From assembly GCA_018806985.1 (NCBI GenBank), contig JADANN010000069.1:1-64000 (forward strand): a stretch of 64,000 bases of DNA, in the 5' to 3' direction. Source of the DNA: Angiostrongylus vasorum. Its lineage: Eukaryota > Nematoda > Chromadorea > Rhabditida > Metastrongylidae. Made by a program: the position numbers and the translations under genes. Positions 55,760-64,000 of the stretch are shown here, piece after piece (the first letter of the stretch is position 1; each line of letters starts with the position of its first letter). The notes under the pieces were generated by a model. The model ran no database searches. It saw only the letters and a program-made list of their open reading frames with translations, and was not told the DNA's origin.

Positions 55760-56480
55760 AACACAGGCTCGATGCATCATTTTGCGCAAATAAGGGAGTT
55801 GGCAATGGGACAGCGGCTGCACCAAGCCTTGCCATTGTGTTCATGTCTAAGATAGAAGCCCCTGTCCTCGATCTCCGGCCAGTACTGCAGTTATGTAGAT
55901 GATTGTTTTTTCATCATCCCTACACAGGAGGAAATGGACAAATGCTTCGAATTATTGAACGAGCAGTCTGAGTGCATTAAGTTCACCCGGGAGAAACCGA
56001 GAAAAAACTGGCTTCCGTTTTTATACGATCAAATAAGCCTATCAAGTAGCGCTGACGTGACAAAGTGGTACCGAAAGCCAAGTTACAAGAACATCCTCGT
56101 TCATTTCTTTTCTTCCTACCTTCACACACAAAGAGGGCGCTTGTGAGAAACATGTTTCGAACAGCCACCTCTGTGTGCACAACAGGGGAACTAAAGGGTG
56201 AATCGCGCGACTTTGTTCGGCATATAGCCATCTCCAATGGCTACGAAATAGGAACCCCACGAGATAAGTTTAGAAGGAGAACGACACGCCCAACCGAAAC
56301 ACTTGGCCAAAATAAAGTCCCGTTTATGTTGCCGTTTATTAGCGATGAAGTAAGCGTAGCTGTTAAACGATGCTTAAGAAGGGTAGGTCTAGAGGAATCG
56401 GTAGCGATAGTTGAAATACCACCGGCTACTCCACGTCGTCAGTTAGCTCGTAACCGCCTGTATGATCGTCTATGTAAAAC
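55760..56480 (+). pseudogene. PLE RT tail and linker
   Basis: Contains the motif C region near 55,890 (the tyrosine of YVDD lies in a broken frame), then ECIKFTREKPRKNWLPFL and the linker with FVRHIAISNG, RRTTRPTETLGQNKVPFMLPFISDEV and ATPRRQLARNRLYDRLCKTTNC. Frame changes occur near 55,895 and 56,150. The linker (56,065-56,520) is open where the 30-kb copy has stops, so the two copies complement each other. Confidence 0.75.
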
Positions 56481-56486
56481 AACAAA

Positions 56487-56780
56487 TTGCGTAACTTGCC
56501 CTTACGGGACAGGGACGGTAATTGCAAGAGTTCAGGTACGATATACCTGATCTCTTGTAACAATTGCGGAGATGAATATATTGGCGAAACGGGCAGACCT
56601 CTGTGTATCCGAATAAAAAGAACACCTATATGGCAAACGAAAACTAAGACAAATTACCCCACTAGGCACGCATAGGAAGCAAAAACATAGCAGTGACGAA
56701 TTTGAAGTAAAAGTCAATATCCTTGCACAGAAGACTAAAACACCAGCGCAAAAAACCTCTTGAGGCTTTTTGGATAAATG
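56487..56780 (+). pseudogene. PLE GIY-YIG endonuclease, frameshifted
   Basis: KSSGTIYLISCNNCGDEYIG and RPLCIRIKR are present, with the GIY-YIG tyrosine, glycine and arginine positions kept. Frame shifts lie near 56,520 (before the domain) and 56,620 (after the arginine). The distal FEVKVNI...LEAFWINAKN portion continues in another frame. Confidence 0.75.
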
Positions 56781-57058
56781 CCAAAAACTCTACAATGAAT
56801 AGCAGAGATGAATGCCCAGAGGTCATACGCGACCTGACCCCGTATGTTCGCATCAATTTCTGATGTGGGATGGTGCAGTCATCAACCTTATGCGACTATA
56901 ATCAGCTGTTCTAATCTTCTTCATTGGAAGTCACGTAAAAAGCGGTGAGTTTTTTCGAGAAGCTGTTGATCATGTAATTGCCATAGAGTTTTTCGTCTTT
57001 TTGTAAGTGTTATTGAAGCGTTTGGCCTAGTAAATAGTATATCAGTATACCCTTTCCA

Positions 57059-57094
57059 GGCTCTGAAGAAGGCGATACTGCCGAAACGTCAGCT
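57059..57094 (+). ncRNA. Hammerhead-like ribozyme motif in PLE terminal repeat
   Basis: Plus strand: GGCT, CTGAAGA, extra A, GGC..GCC hairpin, GAAAC, GTC, AGCT. Identical in this region to 30,187-30,224. All core boxes are intact and it lies in sense orientation relative to the element. Confidence 0.6.
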
Positions 57095-57246
57095 ACTGTT
57101 GTATTGTATTGTGTTTTTTCTATGAAAGTAGATGTGTGTTGTATAATAACCTCAGCGATTGCTGAACAAGAAGACGTCGTATTCATATTCCAATTCCGAT
57201 GATAATAGAAAGTCGATCCTGGGAACAGTTACAAGAATACAAGACG

Positions 57247-59000
57247 TTGAAAACAGAACAGCACCAGGTCTGGACAGGATAAGATCTGAACACTTGCAGA
57301 TCCTTCCGGCAATCTTCATAAACACACTGGCTTAGCTGTTCACACGTTACCAGTTTGAATGCAAGGTTCCTACTCAGAGGAAGATCAGCAAGACAGTACT
57401 ATTGTTCAATAAAGGTGGACTTTACAATGTCGGCAACCACCGCACTATTTGGTTACCGTCTGTTGTCTACAAGCTTTTCACTCCAATCACCCCTAACCTG
57501 GAGTTGAGAGAACACTAGAGAAATGACAGCTATGAAATCAAGCAAGGTTCCGAGAAGGATTCAGCGCAACAGGCCACATTCACGCAGTGACAAGACTACT
57601 TGAAGTATCGCGAGGGTACAAGAGACCGCTTTGTCTCGCTTTCATCGATTTAAAGAAAGTTGGGATAGAAGCAGTCAAGGAAGCCCTGGACGGCCAGGGC
57701 GTCCGTAGTCAGTGAATAAGATTTTTTTGTGAACTGTTTAAAATCTCATAACCAAGATGTCACTATTCTGCAACTATGTTAACATCTACGGCAAAAGAGG
57801 TGTTAGGTAGGCCACACCATCTCGCCATAATTATTCACCGCCATGAACGAAATCGTCGCGCAAACACTGGAATGGGGCAATAAAAGAAGATCGAGCTCTC
57901 GGCGTTGATCAGTCCGTGAAGGATGTGCCATACATTCGACTTCATTAAGCATCTTTAGAGGTGACTGAATGCATATCTGGCCTTTACAGTGACTCGCGGT
58001 GGCCCACCGATATATCGAGCCAGTGCTGCTATCTTGTCAGACAAGTTTAGTACCAATTTGCCGACCCTGGAGGAAAGGAAGTCTTGGTGAGCCATGGGCG
58101 CGGAGATCAATTCCACATGGGTGTCCCAGTGGCGCCTCCAACTGCGCCACACGCGCTCTACTGACAACATGGAAGTGAAAATTGATGGTCGGCAGTTAGA
58201 CCATCTTCGCGGCATGTCCTTATTACACCAAACATTAGCCAAGCGAACGAATGCTTTGCCGACATTGATAAAGCCTTTCGAAAGAGTGATCCTTTTCTAT
58301 ATTTAAGAAAACCGATGTTCATGAGTAATGGATCCGTCTAGCATGCCACATTGACGCTCAGGTTGAGAAATCAACGTGACGAACGACGTAGACCCAGAGT
58401 TAAGCAGGTAGCAGCGAGCGGTGTGGGGGAGCTTCCAAGAGCATCGACGACGCAGTGAGGAGAACAAAGAACACCCGACTCCGTACCCAACTTTTTCGAT
58501 TCCATGATTCCTCCTGCTTCAATGAATGCGTCAGAAACCTGTTCGCTACTTAAAGAAACGATGGAAAACCACTTTGCGTTTCTGAATGCGCAGTCGAAAG
58601 GTCGATGCTAGGGGTATCCCGTTTCACGCAAGTGAGGGAAAGGGATCCCGTAGCTTCGATCTGCTTTCAGCGATTAAAAAATCGAAAGAAGCCGCTATTT
58701 ATAAACGAAACTGTCGAAGGCAAGGTGGGCCGGACAGGCAGTGCGCATGAACGACAATCGATGGACAAGAGCCGTTAGTGACTGGATTAATCGGGATGAC
58801 AAACGTACTGCAGGAAGACCACCGACCCTGATGGTCAGAATTCTTTACGAAAATGCGTGGAAAAAAGGATACGATGCTCAATGAGTCGTCAGACTGAGGA
58901 GAACTTACTGGGCTCCTCTTGCACGCAACAACAAGAGATTGAAGATTTACTGAGGTCCGGTTGAGTCATTCGACATCAAAGGATGAGAGATGCTACAGGT
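57247..59000 (+). pseudogene. RTE-type LINE RT, split by a SINE
   Basis: Plus-strand blocks: PGLDRIRSEHLQ (about 57,265), WLPSVVYKLF (about 57,450), a SRLSRFHRFKE counterpart of the FIDL.KAF block (about 57,640), an ALDGQGV block, the RGVRQGD counterpart (about 57,800, degraded), then the SINE, then EVKIDGRQLDHLRG (about 58,170). The C-terminal run resumes through an RPRVKQVA block, DRQCA..TIDGQEPLVTG (about 58,735) to the end. It covers the whole RT domain but with many stops. From 58,706 it belongs to the young inverted arm. Confidence 0.75.
57885..58163 (-). mobile_element. SINE family 2 inside an RTE RT
   Basis: Interrupts the RT between GAATGGGGCAATA and GACAACATGGAAGTG; these may be diverged target-site duplications. 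Read from 58,163 downward, the head has TGGCGCAGTTGG (A-box-like) and GGAATTGATCTCC (degraded B-box). Copy 1 is at 7,780-8,060. Confidence 0.65.
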
Positions 59001-59369
59001 GGTACACAAATGAAGGGAATGGGGAACGAGGTGGTAGTGGTGCAGCTCATCACAATGGAAAAAGCCCTAATGCGACTATAGCAGGTCTGCAAGGAGAATC
59101 GAGTCAAACACCACTGAATAGCATTCTTAAAGAAGAAAAAAAAAGCCCACAACTATAAGGCAGCGGCCGAAATCAAGCGCGAAAAGTTCGGAGGCCTCTG
59201 TGGATGACGAATACGTTGAAACGAATCGAATCTAAGGAGTGCTAAGATCCGCACTGCAGGTGTTAAGGTGAGTCGAGTGAAGGAATCAAGGGCGTAAACA
59301 TACATAGATAAATAAACAATTCAGCAAATGGGTAATGAAGTAATACAGTAATAATAAGGACTTTTAACA

Positions 59370-59760
59370 ACTTTTCCCCTAGTGGTTTACATTATCGTGG
59401 CCGAGAGGCGTTCCTGGGTTTCGGGCTGCGATGTGCAGCGGGAGATTCATCGCCCGGCAGGGTCTCCCAAGCTTAAAAGAAGTCCGGCGTTTCCGTCGAA
59501 ATCCCAGCAAAGAATAAACCAATGCCAGGATCCACCACCGACGTGGTATCAAGATAGTGGCATGGTGACAAATCTCTCTCTGATCTACAAGGGCTGTGAC
59601 TGTCTGTGGTGGTGAAGACCTGGGGGCAGACTTTGGACAGGCTGACCTCGGGATTTTAGTGAACCACAGTGGCTTAACCAGCAAATTTCCGGAAAATGGA
59701 GATTACGCTGCAGCCCGCACAAACGAGTGAGGACGGATCATCCAAGTATCCAAGTATGTT
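59370..59760 (-). repeat. Interspersed repeat R350, copy 6
   Basis: Mirror of copy 5 (50,500-50,890), same landmarks in reverse. Confidence 0.7.
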
Positions 59761-60144
59761 TAACAACTTTTGTGGATAAATTGGGAGCAGAGTAATAGCC
59801 TCGCGTTTGCTCATAAAGAGAACAGCAAATCGTAGGTGCGAACGTTAGTATTTTCTTGGAATATGCAGGTATTTATCAAGTTTACGATGGAACCATGACG
59901 ATGTTAAGTTTTTCTTCGTTCGCTGATGAGTTTAATATAAATTCAATCGACACTTCCAGAATAAGGCAGTTCTACGACTTTGTTTTTCCGTATTTCTCAC
60001 ATCCGTTTACAAAACTTACCTGTTGTAATATAACGATACATTTTGAGGATATCGCCGCGTTTCGCTCTTAGAAATCCCGCTTTCTTATCGCTTAGGTGTA
60101 CAAATTCGGCCCCTTAACGGACAAAGTCGATCTGTAATCTGTTC

Positions 60145-60210
60145 TTTTAATCATATGAGAAGCCCATGTGTGCTTCGCTGTCGATGCGTATTCTTCTTGA
60201 TCCCGAAGAA
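60145..60210 (-). pseudogene. RTE-B LINE C-terminal fragment (mirror)
   Basis: Mirror of 50,040-50,115: the EEYAS.AKHTWA block read on the minus strand, with one base change that alters the following frame. Confidence 0.55.
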
Positions 60211-60600
60211 GAGATATATACTTGGATACTTCGATGGCCCCTCTTCACCGGTTTTGCGTGTCCCATCATAATCTCCATTTTTTCGGAGTTTTGCTAGTTT
60301 AGCCATTGTGGTTCCCTGGAGTCCCGAGATCACCTAGGCCAAGGTCTGCTCCAGGTCACCACCAGCACAGGAAGTCGCCGTCCTCGTGGATCGGAGGGAG
60401 ATTTGCACCACTCGACAACTTTCATACCACGACGGTGGCAAATCCTGGTATTAACTTACTCTTAGCTGGGCTTCCGGGTGGGAACTCTGGACTCCTTCTC
60501 AGCTTTGGAGACACTGCTGTGGAGGCGAATCCCACTGCTGCACATCGAGCCCGACAGCCACGAACACCTCCCAGACAGGATTAGGCGGTAAACCGTTGGG
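60190..60600 (+). repeat. Interspersed repeat R350, copy 7
   Basis: Mirror of copy 4 (49,640-50,060). It contains GGTGGCAAATCCTGGTATTA and ends near the TTAGGCGGTAAACC segment. Confidence 0.7.
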
Positions 60601-60699
60601 GGAGATGTGGAGAAGAGAAAAGTTTCAAAATTGCGAGTTACATATTTCGGCTGAACGTTGTGAGTGCTGGTTAAGGTTCAGAAGAAATCCTCCATTCTC

Positions 60700-61185
60700 T
60701 CTATGGTTGGTGCCCCGATTTCTTGGCGCGGTTTCAGTAACGTCCCACGTTTGCGCTGCATAACAAAGTGCTGGAAAGGCTGTTGAATAGAAGAGGTGAG
60801 TGCCAAGTTTTGGGTTTGTTAACTCGCTTACTCGGCCTTAACGATTGGACCGAATGGAGTCCATGTTGCTGTCGTTCTTTTATCTAGTTGCTCTACCATG
60901 TTGTTTTTCCGTGTTCATTGAACGTCTAAGACACACGCGCAAGGTGATATCTGTAATTAGAGATTCATTCAGTTCGATTAGTTTGCCTTCGCACCACAGG
61001 CTCTTTCATAAACTGGGTCTTCTCCCAATTTATGCGTGGTCCGACTTTTTTCCAGATCGTTTACCCCATTGATTATCTTTGGTACTTCTTGAGAAGATGA
61101 TGATGTCGTCGGCCGAAAGAAGAATAGGCAGGAATTTTCCATCAATGTGCACGCCGTTCTCATCCCAGTATAGCCACTCCACTAT
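60700..61185 (-). pseudogene. RTE-B LINE RT fragment (mirror)
   Basis: Mirror of 49,078-49,560 with the same LSADDIIIFSRST block near 61,110. Two small differences (near 60,850 and 60,990) break the long frame that is open in the left arm. Confidence 0.75.
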
Positions 61186-61199
61186 CCACTAAGACATTG

Positions 61200-62880
61200 C
61201 CACAGACTACTTTGGCGAGATAACCTCACATGTCAAACAGGTTTTTCCTATGGAAATAGGACAGATGACGGTTAAGAAAAGAGGGAGAAATCCAAATCGT
61301 AGAATTTCTCGTATGTTTGACCGGCAAATTTTTCCGAACGTAACTAACACACTATTTGAAAAGAAGCCTGATTTAAATTACTGATCCCATCTACTTCAAT
61401 TTCTTTTTTCAATTCAATTACCCATGTGTGGCGTAGATAAGTGAAACTAGCCATATTAAAGCCTGCTGAAATCAACCGAGTAGAATAGGAAGTTGTTTTA
61501 TTTCATTATATTGACCTTTTTTAATCTACCACGTTACCAAAACTTTGACGCCCCCATCGTGGGTAAGAGGTGCACCTGTGGTTATTGGAGTGGGGTACAA
61601 AGTGGGTGTTTTCGTAGGCAGACCACCGAAGCTTGGAAGGAGCTTGTCGTTTTCATCCAAAAGAAGACGAAAGCCTGAGTAAACCAATGCTAAGGTCCAC
61701 AGCGGTCCTGATATCAAATTCATGTTGCCGTAGCAAATCTCCTTCTGCACCACTAGGGCTGGCAAATGCTTGCGGGAGTGACGACCTGAGAAAGCTTTCG
61801 GCCAACACGATGTTCCATAAAACCACTTTGACCGAACCAGTAAACCTCTGGCCTCAACACACGCACATTGGGGCCCCCCGGCAACGACGTCGGGTGGTGA
61901 AACAACCGGAGGAATTAGGTCGAATCTTAGGTTGTAGAGGACGTCGTTGGCAATGCGCAAAACGAACATGTCCGCAACACGTCATGGAAACTGTTTCTTG
62001 CTCTGCACCTATAACACCACTATAGTCTCTTTCAGGAACGGATCCATATGCTCTCCTTGAGACTGCTGGTCGCATGAATTGCCAGTGACGCTATCCTTAC
62101 TATTAGGCGAGGAGATTTCTTTAGGAAACATCGAAGGAGTTGGCTTTGTAATGCACCCATCTATTTCTCGGCTAGTCACCTCATGCGTAGTCCTATCACC
62201 TCGTTTGGCCATTCATCGTCCCCACCTTACGCGTCAAAAGAAAGTCAATATTACTAACTGTTGCTCATCAACAGTACACCTGATGAGAGCAAAGTGGATG
62301 CGTTCTCTTGCAGGAAGAAATCTACAGCGCAAAGACATTGTAAAAATTCGTTTTCAATGAATTCAATGATAGATTAGAAACGGCTAACGAAAATTAGTGG
62401 TAGAAAAAATGAAATGAGAAAGGAAATCGCCCAGTGGCACTTCTGCCCGCAGAATATTTCTTCCATGGAAATTCATTTTACGAGAAAAAGAGAATATCGC
62501 TGGTGGATATGGGAATCTCCTAACGACGCGACTCATGCGGAGATCGACCATATTCTCAGGTAGAGAAGACGGCGTCGCTTAGACACCTAATTTGTACCTA
62601 GACTTTGTACTTGATTCGAATTAGACAAAAGCTGGAACAGAACGCCTGCCATCGTCTAAGAAAAAACTGAACCAGTCGTGTATGAAAAGGATATTCTTAA
62701 TTCTCCTCTTTTTCATATGAATGGCAGATAAAGGAGGACCCGACTGAGAATACAAGCTGCTTGTTAAAGGACCTAAAACTTGTGCAGAACTCTTCCTCAA
62801 ACATAAATGTCAGATCGTATCTCCGATATGACCACAAAAGTTGTTCGACAAAAAAAAGGAGACCGAAGTTTGACTTTACT
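61200..62880. repeat. Mirror of 47,380-49,060, with a diverged R350 copy
   Basis: R350 copy 8 lies at about 61,530-61,970 on the minus strand. The remainder has no recognised gene, in agreement with the left arm. Confidence 0.5.
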
Positions 62881-63086
62881 TCTACACACCTAACAGGGCT
62901 GAGAAAAAATGCTAGCTGTGGAAGACTTTTTGCAGGCCCCCCTTACAGCAGTACAAGGACAAAGAATTACTGAAAGCTACTCGAAAACAGCCTAGTCAGA
63001 AGAAGTGCTGTCAGTACCCTGATGCCAAAAAATGAGCATTCTTGGATTATTAATCTAACACGACGTTGAAAAAAAAACATCTATTG

Positions 63087-63122
63087 GGCCAGCATTTCGG
63101 CGCTCTCTCCGTCTTCAGAGCC
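63087..63122 (-). ncRNA. Degenerate hammerhead-like motif (mirror)
   Basis: Mirror of 47,139-47,175: CTGAAGA intact, GAAAC changed to GAAAT and the triplet to GCT. Confidence 0.3.
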
Positions 63123-64000
63123 GCATTGATCAGAGTCGATGGTCCACAGCAGGTCGTTGGTGCGATTTGGGTATCGTTGTCGGATCCAATCAAACCTGGT
63201 TGACGGAGCACCGCTCGAATGTGGAACTTCACTAAGCGGCTCCCTTTTATACAGGGCGTCTATCGGTCGATTGCTACATCCGGCATGATCTACTTGGCTG
63301 ATATTGCAGCCTTCAACGTTTCGTATTGTATTAGCTAGAACATAGCGAAGCAGCAGTTCTCAATCTGACCGACATTTAACGCTGGCATTACTAATGAGTA
63401 CCTTCTTGACACAAAGAAGCAATTGATTACTAATGCCGAGCTTAAGTGGCGGTCGGTCCGAACAGTGTAGAAGATTGCACCGTCGCAATATCCCACCGTG
63501 ATGTTAAATTGATGATGTACTAATCTTTTTCCTCTTGCAATCCCTGTCTCGAAAAACAAAATGACCGCTGAGGAAAAACCGTCGTTGTTTCTTTGCTACG
63601 CACTTCGAGGTGCAACGGAAAACACGAAGAGCGGTACAGAACCAGGATCCCATAATATCACAGCGCCTTCTTTTTGAACGACAGGCAGCCCAAATTACAC
63701 GCACTTTCTCCTAACCTGTGTGGCGTCTTTCCTTCAGAAGGAGAAAAATCCAGGAACAGGGAAAGGCGTTGCGCACGGTTACGCAGCTCTAAAAGGCTGA
63801 GCAAAGGGATCTTCGTAACCATCACCCGATATCCTACTTGAGTTTACTCTACATGTTGTCCACAAAAAGTCATTCCACAGTGGCTATGAAAGGCCTTGGA
63901 TTAGCACAATCAGTTCAATAAGCGGAATTGCAACAGGGTCTCTGCTGCAGGGATTGCATCCAGACCCTGTCACAGCTCATGGAGGCCCGTCGAAAGAATA

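Larger units (their letters stand above)
55745..57247 (+). mobile_element. Penelope-like element, 5'-truncated
   Basis: Plus-oriented copy of the 30.05-33.59 kb element, starting inside RT motif B and running to the 3' terminal repeat (about 56,810-57,235), which ends CGATCCTGGGAACAGTTACA. The 3' end abuts an RTE RT sequence at 57,247. 5' truncation is usual for target-primed insertion. Confidence 0.8.
58706..64000. repeat. Right arm of the young inverted duplication (runs off the window)
   Basis: Reverse complement of 46,261-51,550. The last 40 bases of the window still match the left arm at 46,261-46,300, so the true end is outside. Differences from the left arm include the base changes that split the 163-codon frame and a 2-3 base difference in an A-run near 59,145. 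Confidence 0.85.

Noticed and set aside
1..64000. CRISPR array, prokaryotic operon or phage
   Set aside because: No short regularly spaced repeats, no Shine-Dalgarno-preceded gene strings, and clear spliceosomal introns and eukaryotic retroelements instead.

Overview
The window reads as eukaryotic, repeat-saturated DNA, most likely from a nematode. A strongylid such as a hookworm is my best guess; this is inference, because no single-copy marker gene is present. Reasons: no long open frames, short introns (63-102 nt) with GT..AG borders in the one spliced gene I can model, and a dense mix of RTE-type LINE remnants, Penelope-like elements (PLEs) with GIY-YIG endonuclease domains, and tRNA-headed SINEs. 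No bacterial operons, rRNA, tRNA genes or CRISPR were seen.

Layout. (1) About 0.8-27.1 kb is one old inverted duplication centred near 13.9 kb. The left arm (815-11,970) and right arm (17,620-27,085) are collinear in opposite orientation, mostly diverged, with a near-identical tract at 1.3-2.9 / 25.0-26.6 kb. Each arm carries one copy of a five-exon gene for a small secreted-type protein that I do not recognise (9,282-11,462 plus strand; 18,095-20,014 minus strand). The two copies carry different inactivating lesions, and one lacks an intron. A third copy of the locus at 39.7-42.1 kb keeps the flanks but has lost the gene. A 66-codon frame at 17,400-17,600 has decayed copies at 40.9 and 41.7 kb. 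(2) 14.2-17.3 kb is an inverted copy of 42.7-47.4 kb. (3) 28-39 kb holds a nearly complete PLE (30.05-33.59 kb, minus strand, with terminal repeats, reverse transcriptase and GIY-YIG), then RTE endonuclease and RT halves. (4) 33.6-37.9 kb is repeated directly and deleted internally at 52.95-55.34 kb. (5) 46.26-51.55 and 58.71-64.00 kb are arms of a second, young inverted duplication (about 97-99% identical by eye) that runs off the right edge. Its inner boundary falls inside an RTE element. (6) A 5'-truncated PLE lies at 55.75-57.25 kb, next to an RTE RT at 57.25-59.0 kb that is split by a SINE.

Most of this is mobile DNA and its debris. The most interesting signal is a compact hammerhead-ribozyme-like motif at the PLE terminal repeats, with related decayed motifs at the ends of several otherwise non-PLE repeats. 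Also notable are two fold-back PLE palindromes and the discordant lesions in the duplicated gene. All identity statements are by-eye comparisons; coordinates of repeat edges are approximate to about 20-50 bases.
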